DNA of 64,000 nucleotides, from NCBI RefSeq assembly GCF_023284065.1, contig NZ_JAKIKP010000002.1, positions 310,001 through 374,000 of the forward strand. The letters run 5' to 3'. Source of the DNA: Shewanella gaetbuli. GTDB taxonomy: Bacteria > Pseudomonadota > Gammaproteobacteria > Enterobacterales > Shewanellaceae. The position numbers and the translations under genes were made by a program. The notes under the pieces are model-generated. The model was not told where the DNA came from. It searched no databases and was given only the letters and a program-made list of their open reading frames with translations. Position 1 is the stretch's first letter. Each line of letters begins with the position of its first letter. Of the stretch, positions 17,062 through 26,160 are shown piece by piece.

Positions 17062-17179
17062 ACTTTACCTTCATTGAAATGATGCATGAGTTAACATATA
17101 GTTAAAATCGGTCATCCAGACATAAAATGTCACTAAAGCCATACACAATACCCCCAGATGCTAAGGAAACTTATCTTAC

Positions 17180-17776
17180 ATGCAGCCAACATCATCAAAG
17201 AGCAGCGAACAAGTCGAGCATCAGTGTCCAATTGAACAATACGATCATGGTTCAAATATAGCTCAAGACCAATTCACGACATTATCTAAGCTTTCTTTAA
17301 CGGCGGTTGATAAAAACTATCCCAGGATGCAACTTATTGTCTCGTCAGCAATGCTAGCAACTATAACCATATTGTTAACCAGCTTTTTAGTGATGGCTAG
17401 CCAAACACCTTTAGTCATAAACATTAGCATTATAGGGGCTTTTTTCATTTTAGGCTTAGCCATAGTACGCCTTATTTATTTGCAATCACGGGCCGTTTGC
17501 TACGGGGTTTTCGACCATGAATTTATCATGCGTAAAGGGCTTTTTTGGGTATCGACAACCGCGCTTCCATACACCCGATTACAACATGTGAATTTGTCTC
17601 AAGGGCCTGTAGAGCGTCGCTTTAGCTTGTCCACTTTAAAATGTTTCAGTGCAGGCTCTGGTGAAGCGGAAATTCATTTACCTGGCCTGTCCACCCAAAC
17701 GGCTGAACACCTTCGCCAGCATTTATTACATCAAGCAGCTGAAACTCAACAAGCTGATTTAGACCCTGAAGATTAA
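17180..17776 (+). CDS. Bacterial PH-domain membrane protein, YdbS-like
   Basis: This 198-residue protein has two transmembrane helices (about 55-95) followed by a bacterial PH-2 domain. The domain starts near VCYGVFDHEFIMRKGLFWVSTTALPYTRLQHVNLSQGPVERRF, the typical block of YdbS/YdbT proteins. The acidic N-terminal 50 residues lack recognisable structure. It pairs with the larger PH-domain gene 4 bp downstream; in many bacteria such pairs form one membrane complex. Cellular role is not established. Confidence 0.85.
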   Translation: MQPTSSKSSEQVEHQCPIEQYDHGSNIAQDQFTTLSKLSLTAVDKNYPRMQLIVSSAMLATITILLTSFLVMASQTPLVINISIIGAFFILGLAIVRLIYLQSRAVCYGVFDHEFIMRKGLFWVSTTALPYTRLQHVNLSQGPVERRFSLSTLKCFSAGSGEAEIHLPGLSTQTAEHLRQHLLHQAAETQQADLDPED

Positions 17777-17780
17777 TCCT

Positions 17781-19322
17781 ATGACAGAGCAATCACCGTC
17801 ACCAGAGCTCGAACTTGAAGCGACTTGGCAAGCTTTATCGCCATGGTCAATTATCAGCTTTGTCGCCAGCGTATTTAAAGCAATGTTAAGTAATGCCTAT
17901 GCGTTAATTCCTATCTTTTACGCTGGCTGGAGTAACGACATTCCACTACTTTGGGTAATAGAGGGAGGTTTGTTACTTTTGGTATTGCTGAGCTTATTTG
18001 CGTTTTTACAGTGGACCAAATTTCGCTTTCGAATTTCAGCCAGTCAATTAGATGTTAAACAAGGAATACTATTCACTAAAACAGATGAAATTCCATTAAG
18101 TCGAATTCAAAATATTAGATATGAACAACCTTTCTACTTTAGACCACTAGATCTTGCCACGTTAGTGATAGAAACCGCAGGCTCAAGTAAAGATGAAGCA
18201 AAACTTGCGGCCTTAGATGCTAAGCAGGCCCAAACTCTGAAATTACAGTTATTGCAGCTATCATCAGCTAAAGAGCAAACGACCGCAGACAATATTCCCC
18301 AAAGATCCACTATTGATAACCATCAACCGATTATTAAGCGTAGTCTAGGCGATCTAATCTTATTCGGCTTATATCAAAATAATTTTATCTGGTTCGCCAT
18401 TATTGCTGGGCCGGTAATGGGGCAAATTGAGTGGGAGAAAGTGGCAGAGTCAGCAGTTATACAGAGTATTTTTGACTGGGCAATTCAAGTCACCCATAAC
18501 AATATCATCTTACAAACCTCGCTGTTTATGTCATTAATTGTTATTGGTTACATTGTATTTTCAATGATATCGATATTAGCGTCTGTCCTGAAATATCACC
18601 CTTACTCATTAGACAAGCGTCAACAAACATTACAACGCAGTGGCGGAGTCATTGCACATCAACAAGATGCTTTAGCCATTAAACGTATTCAGTTAATTCA
18701 CTTTCATCAGCCTTTATTAGCCCGTATTTTAAAAATATGGACGATTTATTTAAAGCAAGTTAAAGGCAGCGAAATTGAACAAAAAACTCAAAAGCATATG
18801 TTAATCCCTTCGGTAAGACCTGCTGAAATTAGTTCACTATTTCAAAAGCTTCCCAGTTTAAACCAAGATGAAATTACATTGCCCAATGAATATCATCCCA
18901 TTCATATCGACTGGTTTTATAAACGGGTTTGGCTTCCTTTTATGCCCTTTGTATTGTTACTAATTGGCTGGCTTACGACCGCAGTAGACAAAGAGTTGCT
19001 AGTAGTGAGTTTTGTAGCAGCGATGCTCGGAGCAGGTTTATTATTTTTAAGGTTTAAACAGTGGGGATATGTCATAGAAAAGCATGCTATTTGGCAGCGT
19101 ACGGGCTTGCTAGGTGCTGACTGGAAACGCATTCCCTTTGATAAAATTCAGCACGTCACCCTTACCCAAACAGCGTCACAGAAAAAACAGCAACTCGCTT
19201 ACGTGCAATTAGGCCTAGCAAGTGGACTGATAAATATTCCTTATATCGAGCTGTCTGTTGCTAATAAAATTACAGCTCGTTCATTAAATGCGGTAGCTAA
19301 GCAATACAAACAATGGATATAA
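17781..19322 (+). CDS. Large bacterial PH-domain membrane protein, YdbT-like
   Basis: This 513-residue protein contains three copies of the PH-2 unit, each preceded by a pair of transmembrane helices. The repeats open with ISASQLDVKQGILFTKTDEIPLSRIQNI (about 85-115), LDKRQQTLQRSGGVIAHQQDALAIKRIQLIHF (about 275-310) and EKHAIWQRTGLLGADWKRIPFDKIQHVTL (about 435-460). This architecture is that of YdbT, partner of YdbS. It is separated from the upstream gene by 4 bp, so translation is coupled. Function is unknown beyond a membrane location. Confidence 0.85.
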   Translation: MTEQSPSPELELEATWQALSPWSIISFVASVFKAMLSNAYALIPIFYAGWSNDIPLLWVIEGGLLLLVLLSLFAFLQWTKFRFRISASQLDVKQGILFTKTDEIPLSRIQNIRYEQPFYFRPLDLATLVIETAGSSKDEAKLAALDAKQAQTLKLQLLQLSSAKEQTTADNIPQRSTIDNHQPIIKRSLGDLILFGLYQNNFIWFAIIAGPVMGQIEWEKVAESAVIQSIFDWAIQVTHNNIILQTSLFMSLIVIGYIVFSMISILASVLKYHPYSLDKRQQTLQRSGGVIAHQQDALAIKRIQLIHFHQPLLARILKIWTIYLKQVKGSEIEQKTQKHMLIPSVRPAEISSLFQKLPSLNQDEITLPNEYHPIHIDWFYKRVWLPFMPFVLLLIGWLTTAVDKELLVVSFVAAMLGAGLLFLRFKQWGYVIEKHAIWQRTGLLGADWKRIPFDKIQHVTLTQTASQKKQQLAYVQLGLASGLINIPYIELSVANKITARSLNAVAKQYKQWI

Positions 19323-19340
19323 ACAAGCCCAAATGGGATG

Positions 19341-19554
19341 GGTTATTTAACCTGAACTGCGGATAAGAGATTAGCTTACACACTAAACTTATTTAAAGTT
19401 TACCTTTGAGTAGATTTCTAGAGAGATATTTTTGCTTAGAACAAGGCAAATTTGTGCGTCAATAGCTAGCCTATTGCAAACAAATTTAACGCAGTTATCA
19501 GTAAAAATAGCCTCTAGAAAGCAAGTTGTTATCCGCAGCTCAGGTTATTTAACC
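19341..19554. mobile_element. MITE-like element, family B, overlapping usp 3' end
   Basis: This non-coding 214-bp element has terminal inverted repeats agreeing at 23 of 26 positions. The left end reads GGTTATTTAACCTGAACTGC and GGATAA; the complement of the right end reads GGTTAAATAACCTGAGCTGC and GGATAA. A nested inverted repeat follows (TTTCTAGAGAGATATTTTTG against TTTCTAGAGGCTATTTTTAC). The core TTTAACGCAGTTATC resembles the family A core. The right terminus contains the stop codon of the universal stress protein gene at 19545-19547. Confidence 0.72.
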
Positions 19555-19976
19555 ACAAGCACAGGGCATTTAGCTTGATTAGCCACTGCTTCGGCTACAT
19601 TTTCATGTAAAAAGTGGGCTAGCCCAGTACGGCCATGGCTTGCAATAACCACCATACCAATATCGCCAGAATTAGCTTCAGCAACAATTTCGGTTACGGC
19701 ATCTCCACGTCTAATTACCGTCTCAACAGGTGCTTGGGTTTGTAATTCAGCTAATAAAGTACACATTTTATCTGCGGCTACTTGCTCCATGTTTTTAGCC
19801 AGTTCCTCGGGGGTAACCGCTAAAATCATATAATTTTCATCACCAAAAGGTTGATCTACCACATGCACTATTCGAATACCCACTTGGTATAAATTAGCCA
19901 TTTCAATCGCATACTTAAGTGCATGTGAGGCGGTTTCTGAAAAATCCGTTGGCCATAATATGTTTTTTGTTCGCAT
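19545..19976 (-). CDS. Universal stress protein, UspA family
   Basis: This 143-residue protein has the Usp fold. The N-terminal strand is KNILWPTDFSETASHALKYAIEMANL, and the C-terminal ATP-binding type motif is GMVVIASHGRTGLAHFLHENVAEAVANQAKCPVLVV (G-2x-G-9x-G-S/T-like). Such proteins bind nucleotides and support survival under stress. AAGGAG precedes the ATG. The last codon and the stop lie inside the terminal repeat of the adjacent MITE-like element, so the 3' end was probably set by that insertion. Confidence 0.9.
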   Translation of the reverse strand: MRTKNILWPTDFSETASHALKYAIEMANLYQVGIRIVHVVDQPFGDENYMILAVTPEELAKNMEQVAADKMCTLLAELQTQAPVETVIRRGDAVTEIVAEANSGDIGMVVIASHGRTGLAHFLHENVAEAVANQAKCPVLVVK

Positions 19977-20104
19977 AAGTTACTCCTTAACACTCGTTCC
20001 TCATCAAAACATAATTTGTTTTAGCCGATTTAGCCAAAAAAATTGATGATAAAAGTCAAAAAACAAAAACATTGCATTAACTTTGGTAAGCGAATAAGCT
20101 TAAA

Positions 20105-20120
20105 CCGACTAATCAGTCGG
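20105..20120. promoter_or_regulatory. Probable TetR-family operator
   Basis: CCGACTAATCAGTCGG is an inverted repeat with six-base arms around AATC, 45 bp upstream of the aldehyde dehydrogenase start. It resembles the common TetR-family ACCGAC-N-GTCGGT pattern. The TetR gene at 21639 follows the dehydrogenase, so an autoregulated two-gene operon is likely. Confidence 0.6.
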
Positions 20121-20165
20121 CTGTTATTTGTTCAGCTACCGTTTTACCTGCAGGAGAACACCAAC

Positions 20166-21608
20166 ATGAATATGGCGATTGAAAATCAATCTACTTCGGC
20201 TTTGCAACAATTACTAGAAACACAAAAGCAACAATACTTGTTGGCACCTGCCCCTAATTATCAAGCAAGAATCAACAAGCTAAAAAAAATAAAAAACTTG
20301 CTTCTTAAAAACCAAAATAAGTTTGTTGAAGCCCTTATTGCCGATTATGGCCACCGTTCTGAAAACGATACGGTCATCTCCGATATTCTCCCCTGCATCA
20401 ATAATATTAACTACACCATCAAGCACTTAAAGTCTTGGATGAAACCCAGTAAGCGTCACGCGGGGTTACTCTTGTCTCCGTCTAAGTTATCGGTGCAATA
20501 TCAACCTTTAGGCGTTATCGGCATCATTGTGCCATGGAACTTCCCTATAATGCTGTCTGTTGGGCCACTGATCACCGCCATTGCTGCGGGTAATCGTGCG
20601 ATGTTAAAAATGTCTGAATTTACCCCAAATACTAATCAAGTCCTAAAAACGGCATTGGCTGAAATCTTCCCAGAAGATGAAGTTGCCGTGGTAGAAGGTG
20701 AAGCGGATATTGCGGCTCAATTTTCAGCTTTGCCTTTTGATCATATTTTATTTACCGGCTCAACCGTTGTGGGTAAACACGTTATGCGAGCTGCGGCTGA
20801 AAACTTAACGCCAGTCACCTTAGAGTTAGGAGGGAAGTCTCCAGCCATTATTGCGCCTGATATTGATATTGATACTGCCGTTGAAAGAGTGATTTTTGGC
20901 AAATGTTTAAATGCTGGCCAAATTTGTGTTGCACCAGATTATATTCTTTGTCCTGAAGATAAAGTCGAACAGTTTGTGGCAGCGTACCAACAAAAGTTTA
21001 CTCAGATGTATCCCGACTTTGAAACAAATACAGACTATGGCAATGTGATTAATGACCGTCAATACTCACGCTTAGTCAATGTCCTTGAGGATGCTCAAGC
21101 CAAAGGAGCTAATATTATTTGTGCTACGGGCAAAGCTCATTCCATGAGTGAAATCGCCGCTAGTACCAATAGAAAGCTGGCAACACAACTATTAACCAAT
21201 GTCAGCCCTGATATGTTGGTATTACAAGATGAAATTTTTGGGCCTATTTTACCCATCATTAGCTATAAATCGGTTAACGATGCCATTAGTTATGTCAATA
21301 ACCATGATCGCCCACTAGCCTTATATGTTTTAAGTTTTGACAATCAAACCCAACAACAGATTTTACAACAAACCCATTCTGGTGGCGTGTGTATTAATGA
21401 TACGGTATTTCACGTGGCCGCAGATGATGCGCCTTTTGGGGGCATAGGTCCATCAGGTATGGGACATTACCATGGCAAAGAAGGCTTTTTGACTTTTAGT
21501 CATGCGAAAACCGTGCTGAAAAGTGGCAAAATCAATACTGGTGTGTTTGTTCACCCGCCTTATGGTACGGCTATTCAAAAAGCATTAATGACGTTTTTTT
21601 TAAGATAA
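20166..21608 (+). CDS. Coniferyl/aliphatic aldehyde dehydrogenase
   Basis: With the ATG at 20166 (CAGGAGA 8 nt upstream) the protein has 480 residues. It shows aldehyde dehydrogenase landmarks: PLGVIGIIVPWNFPIML, LFTGSTVVGKHVM, TLELGGKSPAII with the general base Glu, and C254 in LNAGQICVAPDY as the nucleophile. The ADYGHRS-like block, and a C-terminus ending in a hydrophobic basic tail (FVHPPYGTAIQKALMTFFLR), match the coniferyl aldehyde dehydrogenase subgroup, which oxidises aromatic and long-chain aldehydes with NAD. It is followed 30 bp later by a TetR regulator. Confidence 0.88.
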   Translation: MNMAIENQSTSALQQLLETQKQQYLLAPAPNYQARINKLKKIKNLLLKNQNKFVEALIADYGHRSENDTVISDILPCINNINYTIKHLKSWMKPSKRHAGLLLSPSKLSVQYQPLGVIGIIVPWNFPIMLSVGPLITAIAAGNRAMLKMSEFTPNTNQVLKTALAEIFPEDEVAVVEGEADIAAQFSALPFDHILFTGSTVVGKHVMRAAAENLTPVTLELGGKSPAIIAPDIDIDTAVERVIFGKCLNAGQICVAPDYILCPEDKVEQFVAAYQQKFTQMYPDFETNTDYGNVINDRQYSRLVNVLEDAQAKGANIICATGKAHSMSEIAASTNRKLATQLLTNVSPDMLVLQDEIFGPILPIISYKSVNDAISYVNNHDRPLALYVLSFDNQTQQQILQQTHSGGVCINDTVFHVAADDAPFGGIGPSGMGHYHGKEGFLTFSHAKTVLKSGKINTGVFVHPPYGTAIQKALMTFFLR

Positions 21609-21638
21609 TCCCACTTGAATAGACCTAGGTAAATATTG

Positions 21639-22232
21639 ATGAAACAAGGTGTGAACTCTACTCCAAAAGACAAGAAACAAGCTATTTTAGACTGTGCACT
21701 GCATTTATTTGTCGACCAAGGGTTTCACGCAACCTCCACTGCCTCTATTGCTAAAAAATCAGCAGTGGCGACAGGCACCTTGTTTCATCACTTCCCAAGT
21801 AAACAGCATCTCATTAATCAGCTCTTCTTAAACATAAAGCAAGAGTTTGCTTATGCTATTAGCCAAAATCGCCTCATGACTAATAATATAGAACATAGCG
21901 CCAATGACTTATGGCAAAAGGCGATTGACTGGGCAATTGAAAACCCTTACAAGCAAAAGTTCTTTTTACAATTTTCGTTATCTGCAGAAATAGACCAACA
22001 CACTCGCCAACAAGCCATGAATGATATCCTCCATTTCGTGGTAGATCTGATTAAACAAGGCCAACAGCAAGGGTTTATCGTGGACACCCCCTTAGATTTA
22101 CTACTTGAAAACTTCCATGGCCAATACCTCGCGGCAATCCGATTCTTTACCGACAACCCCGAACTAGGCCAAAACAGCCTCTATCGTCAAGCCAGTTTTA
22201 AACTGGTGTGGCAAGCTATTAGGGCAAATTAG
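21639..22232 (+). CDS. TetR-family transcriptional regulator
   Basis: This 197-residue protein has an N-terminal TetR helix-turn-helix (AILDCALHLFVDQGFHATSTASIAKKSAVATGTLFHHFPSK; residues about 15-55) and a divergent ligand-binding domain with a TetR_C-like end. I use the ATG at 21639; a TTG one codon upstream is in frame but less likely. It is downstream of and co-directional with the aldehyde dehydrogenase gene. It probably represses that promoter through the palindrome at 20105-20120 and is induced by an aldehyde or fatty ligand. Confidence 0.85.
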   Translation: MKQGVNSTPKDKKQAILDCALHLFVDQGFHATSTASIAKKSAVATGTLFHHFPSKQHLINQLFLNIKQEFAYAISQNRLMTNNIEHSANDLWQKAIDWAIENPYKQKFFLQFSLSAEIDQHTRQQAMNDILHFVVDLIKQGQQQGFIVDTPLDLLLENFHGQYLAAIRFFTDNPELGQNSLYRQASFKLVWQAIRAN

Positions 22233-22427
22233 CCTCAACCCGAGTTTATAACCGCCCGCCTTTCACCACCCAATTATCGTTACACCTGCATCATTTTGTA
22301 TCTTGCTACAGTTTAGTATTAAGACATGAAGTAGATAGTGATAATATGTCGCCAATTGTTAGTTGCTTTTAACGTTATTGTTTCAAAATAATAAGCATTT
22401 CAAGCGACAGTTTAAACAGATAAGGCG

Positions 22428-23312
22428 ATGTCTATGCTCAAATCCATCTTAATAGCTTTGCTGTTAATGTTTGCAATGCAACATAATGAAGTTATTGCAG
22501 ATAATAAGTCTTGTGAATCTTCTTCAGAGTGCGCATACGTCGAACAATGGGATATATCTGTTGCTTTAGGATATGGCCAAAAATCAAATCCCCTTCAAGA
22601 CTATGACGACATCCCCTTATATATCTTGCCTTCTATAGCCTACTATGGTGAAAAATGGTTTTTCGATAATGGTAATATTGGATACAGCCTAAAAGAAGCT
22701 GAAACCTTTTCCATCAACATCTCCACGAGCTATAGTGAAGACCGCGCCTATTTTTATGATTGGGACCCAAGTAACTTATTTTTAGGTAATACCAGTGCCA
22801 ATAACGACTCCATTTTGCAAATGCCGATGAAATCTAAAGGCGTTATAGATCAACCTAAAGTCTTTAATGAATTAGAAAGTCGAAGATTTACGCTTTTTGG
22901 TGGTGTAGAAGGGTTTTATTACTTGCCTTGGGGCTTTCTAAAAGCGGCCTACGGGCACGATATGTTCAACGTGCATAATGGCGATATCGCTCATTTTAGC
23001 TGGAATTATGGCTACGCAATAAATCAATGGGTATTTGATTTTACCCTTAAAACAGATTGGAAAAGCGCCAAAGTCATTCAATACTATTATGGTGTACGGC
23101 AAAGCGAAAATGAGTATTGGAGCCAACAATATAAAGCAAGCAGTGGCTGGGACTCTGGAGTTGAATTAACCACACGATATATCATCAATCAACACTGGGA
23201 CGCATTGTTAGCACTGCGTTACACTATGTTTTCAGATGCAATTAAAAACAGCCCATTAGTTAATGAAAACAACAGTAAAGGTTACTTTATTGGTATGGCT
23301 TACAGGTTTTAG
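22428..23312 (+). CDS. MipA/OmpV family outer-membrane protein
   Basis: This 294-residue protein has a signal peptide (to about residue 24, ending EVIADN) and an outer-membrane barrel that ends in a phenylalanine (YFIGMAYRF). The pattern WDISVALGYGQKSNPLQDYDDIPLYILPSIAYYGEKWFFDNGNIGYSL is characteristic of the MipA/OmpV family (PF06629). MipA scaffolds murein enzymes in E. coli, while OmpV-type proteins are porins or adhesins. It heads a cassette with DUF3019 and a two-component system, spaced by 2 bp, so it may be their output or signal source. The upstream 195-bp gap shows nothing else I can name. Confidence 0.85.
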   Translation: MSMLKSILIALLLMFAMQHNEVIADNKSCESSSECAYVEQWDISVALGYGQKSNPLQDYDDIPLYILPSIAYYGEKWFFDNGNIGYSLKEAETFSINISTSYSEDRAYFYDWDPSNLFLGNTSANNDSILQMPMKSKGVIDQPKVFNELESRRFTLFGGVEGFYYLPWGFLKAAYGHDMFNVHNGDIAHFSWNYGYAINQWVFDFTLKTDWKSAKVIQYYYGVRQSENEYWSQQYKASSGWDSGVELTTRYIINQHWDALLALRYTMFSDAIKNSPLVNENNSKGYFIGMAYRF

Positions 23313-23314
23313 GT

Positions 23315-23746
23315 TTGAGATATTTACCTGCCGTTAACAGCCGGATATACAAATACCTAGTTGTTGGTATTTTTGTATTACTTAGCAGCCCATTTAATTT
23401 AAAAGCTGATACTCTAGAACAAGAGGCTCAGCTAAATGCTGCGCCTAATTTTTGTTTAACAGATGATCAATTTAATTACTGTGAAATTGACCTTTTGTTG
23501 ACATGGAGTTTAGTTAACGAAGAGCTCGTGTGTATTATTTCTGATTATCAAACGATACCGCGTTGGTGCTCGGATGATCCAAGCGTTAAATCTGTCAACT
23601 TAACAATAAAAACCGATAAAGATATTCAATTTGTACTTGTCAGTAAAACTACAAACCTCACCCTAGCAGGTGTCAAATTGAAAATAAATAAAGCCTCAAA
23701 ACAACAAGTAAGAAGGCGTTATCGGAACCCTTGGAGTTTATTTTAA
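23315..23746 (+). CDS. DUF3019 family secreted protein
   Basis: This 143-residue protein has a signal-like N-terminus (YKYLVVGIFVLLSSPFNLKAD). The DUF3019 core contains conserved cysteines and Trp: FCLTDDQFNYCEIDLLLTWSL, ELVCIISD and PRWCSDD. The only start compatible with the reading frame after the MipA stop is the TTG at 23315, preceded by ACAGG. It sits between mipA and the response-regulator gene, with which it overlaps by one base (TAATG). In Shewanella this family commonly accompanies a two-component system and an outer-membrane protein. Function is unknown; a periplasmic sensor accessory is possible. Confidence 0.8.
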   Translation: MRYLPAVNSRIYKYLVVGIFVLLSSPFNLKADTLEQEAQLNAAPNFCLTDDQFNYCEIDLLLTWSLVNEELVCIISDYQTIPRWCSDDPSVKSVNLTIKTDKDIQFVLVSKTTNLTLAGVKLKINKASKQQVRRRYRNPWSLF

Positions 23747-24459
23747 TGACCGCGCCACAAACGACACATAGAGTATTATTAGTTGAAGATGATATTAGAT
23801 TAGCCAATTTAGTGGTTGATTATTTAAAGTCGCATGACATGCATGTTGAAGTTGAACGTAGAGGAGATACTGTATTAACTCGCTTAATCAGCTATAAGCC
23901 AGACATTATTCTGCTCGATATTATGTTACCTGGATTAGATGGTTTAAGCCTCTGCGAAAAATTACCTGATTACTTCTCAGGCCCTATTCTACTAATGAGT
24001 GCTTTAGGTACCAATGAAGACCAAATTAAAGGCTTAGAGTTAGGTGCTGACGATTACGTTGTAAAACCCGTCGACCCAGCCTTGCTAGTAGCTCGAATTA
24101 ACAATCTGTTACGTCGCCAAGCTCAACCGCATCAAACTGAATCTCATTGCTTAACTTTCGGTAAACTGAGTATTGACCCACATACTCAAGCCATTCGTTT
24201 AGGCAATACCGAAGTCGACCTGACGAGCCATGAATTTGAGTTATTATGGTTGCTGGCATCACAAGCAGGTCAAGTATTGAGTCGTCAGTATATTTATCAA
24301 TATTTACTGAATATTGATTTTGATGGCAAAGATAGAAAAATCGACGTTCGTATATCTAGACTGCGCAAAAAGCTTGGAGACAGTATAGAAACCCCGTTCA
24401 GAATCAAAACCGTTTGGGGACAAGGTTACTTATTCGCGCCTGAAGCGTGGAATAACTAA
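23746..24459 (+). CDS. OmpR-family response regulator, RstA-like
   Basis: With the ATG at 23746 (GGAG 9 nt upstream) the protein has 237 residues. The receiver domain has the acidic pocket VEDD, phosphoacceptor D58 (IILLDIMLPGLDG), Ser in LLMSALG and Lys in YVVKPV. The C-terminal winged helix includes VDLTSHEFELLWLLASQAGQVLSRQYI and the recognition region DRKIDVRISRLRKKLGD. KSHDMHVEVERRGD is close to the corresponding part of E. coli RstA. It is translationally coupled to DUF3019 and followed by its kinase after 13 bp. Confidence 0.92.
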   Translation: MTAPQTTHRVLLVEDDIRLANLVVDYLKSHDMHVEVERRGDTVLTRLISYKPDIILLDIMLPGLDGLSLCEKLPDYFSGPILLMSALGTNEDQIKGLELGADDYVVKPVDPALLVARINNLLRRQAQPHQTESHCLTFGKLSIDPHTQAIRLGNTEVDLTSHEFELLWLLASQAGQVLSRQYIYQYLLNIDFDGKDRKIDVRISRLRKKLGDSIETPFRIKTVWGQGYLFAPEAWNN

Positions 24460-24472
24460 GCCTTCTAGCCAT

Positions 24473-25741
24473 ATGAAACGTCTATTCATCAGTCTATACC
24501 TGTTACTTAGCCTAAGCTTTTTAGGTATAGGCTGGACATTAGATAGTTTATGGCAAACTCACATTGAAGATAATGTCGACGTAAATGCACCGCTCATTGC
24601 GTTGGCACTTATCTTAGCTGAACATCCCGAAGATGAGCGTCAAGCTATTCTGGATAAGATCAGCAAAGATCATGATTTCCCCATTAAGTTATTACAAAAA
24701 AATCAAATTGCATTACAAGGTAATGTCGCACTTGAGCACAATAATGTACTGACCACAGTAACCGATGATGAACATCAATCACAATTCATTGCTGTAGGTA
24801 ATCAAGTACTTATAGCTGGCCCATTTGATATTGATCCTAGAGGGAAAATTAGAGGAATCTTTACTATTATCTTCTATTTCTCATTAGCATTGGTCGCACT
24901 TGTTTGGGTTTGGCCACTTTCGAAAGATTTAAATATTTTAAAAATTGCCACTAAAAAGTTTGGTCAAGCCAATTGGAATACACGTATTGACCTTCCCGCC
25001 AGTTCTCAAGTTTACCCTTTAGCAGAAACCTTCAATGATATGGCGCACCATATCAGTAGCTTAATTGATAATCAGAAGCACCTGACTAATGCTGTATCTC
25101 ATGAGATAAGAACTCCGCTGGCCAGACTAAAGTTTGCCCTTGCACTACTTCCGCAATATTGCCAGCCTCAAAGTGATGTTGATAAGCGTAATGATTTTTT
25201 ACAAGAAATGAATACTGATATTCAGGAAATGGAAACGTTACTCAAAGAGCTATTAACCTATGCCAGCTTAGAAACTACTCAAGTGGAGCCGGTATTAGAA
25301 AAATGCGATCTCATCGGCATCAGCCAGCAGCTCATACTCCGGCTAGAAGGGTTAAGTCAACATCCGATAACCTTAAATTATACTCAAGGGTTTGAGCAAA
25401 TATTTATTAAAGGCGAGAATTCTTTTGTTGAGCGAGCCATTCAGAACCTTATTATTAACGCCCAACGATTTGCCAAACATGCCATTACAATCGACATCGA
25501 TTATGGACAGGATAATATTCAACTAATTGTCAGTAATGACGGTCCCATGGTGGCATTAGAAGATCAACCACATTTATTTGAAGCGTTTTATCGAAGTCAG
25601 TCTAAAAAGCAGGGCAATAAAGGACACGGTTTGGGCTTGGCCATTATTAAACGAATTATGCACCGGCATAAAGGCAGTGTGAAACTTGAAAGTACCCCTA
25701 AAAAAACCCAATTTATCTTAACCTGGCCAACGCCTAAATAA
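24473..25741 (+). CDS. Sensor histidine kinase, RstB-like
   Basis: This 422-residue inner-membrane kinase has one transmembrane helix at the N-terminus (about 5-25) and a second at about 128-150, enclosing a small periplasmic sensor of roughly 100 residues. A HAMP region follows, then the dimerisation histidine H210 in AVSHEIRTPLARLKF, and an ATPase domain with N box (ERAIQNLIINAQRFAK), G1 (VSNDGPMV) and G2 (KGHGLGLAII). It pairs with the regulator just upstream. Linkage to a MipA porin and DUF3019 suggests an envelope signal. The ligand is unknown. Confidence 0.9.
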   Translation: MKRLFISLYLLLSLSFLGIGWTLDSLWQTHIEDNVDVNAPLIALALILAEHPEDERQAILDKISKDHDFPIKLLQKNQIALQGNVALEHNNVLTTVTDDEHQSQFIAVGNQVLIAGPFDIDPRGKIRGIFTIIFYFSLALVALVWVWPLSKDLNILKIATKKFGQANWNTRIDLPASSQVYPLAETFNDMAHHISSLIDNQKHLTNAVSHEIRTPLARLKFALALLPQYCQPQSDVDKRNDFLQEMNTDIQEMETLLKELLTYASLETTQVEPVLEKCDLIGISQQLILRLEGLSQHPITLNYTQGFEQIFIKGENSFVERAIQNLIINAQRFAKHAITIDIDYGQDNIQLIVSNDGPMVALEDQPHLFEAFYRSQSKKQGNKGHGLGLAIIKRIMHRHKGSVKLESTPKKTQFILTWPTPK

Positions 25742-25767
25742 GCAAAGCTCCCTTCTAGGCAATCAAC

Positions 25768-26076
25768 TTAGTCATCTGCTTTGGGCGTTGAAGAGGCTTG
25801 AGGGGTTTCTCCATCATCCGCAAAATCTAATTGAATATTAACACTTGATTGCAAAGCTTGGCGCTGCTGCATACTCGCTTTATATAAAGCATACTGCTTA
25901 CGTTTACGGCGCTGTTTACATAAGCGGTTAATATCTTGCTTCTGCAAATCGGTATAACTCATCCAATTAAACCGTTCATCGCGACTACGAAAGCAGCCCA
26001 AGCAATATCCTTTGGCGTCTGATTGACACACACCAATACAAGGGCTTGGTACTGAAAAAAAGCTTAATTGTTCCAT
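25768..26076 (-). CDS. DUF1289 family small cysteine protein
   Basis: This 102-residue protein has the DUF1289 signature near its start: PSPCIGVCQSDAKGYCLGCFRSRDE followed by WMSYTD. The four cysteines probably bind a metal or an Fe-S cluster. The C-terminal half is charged (RLCKQRRKRKQYALYK) and looks disordered at the end. It is convergent with the kinase gene and divergent from the DUF4136 lipoprotein gene. The family role is not established. Confidence 0.85.
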   Translation of the reverse strand: MEQLSFFSVPSPCIGVCQSDAKGYCLGCFRSRDERFNWMSYTDLQKQDINRLCKQRRKRKQYALYKASMQQRQALQSSVNIQLDFADDGETPQASSTPKADD

Positions 26077-26160
26077 TGTTAAGGCACATTATAAAAAATG
26101 ACGATATAGTTAAGGTTATACTAATTGCAGCAAAATTGTACACTTTTGGAGCATCTGCTT

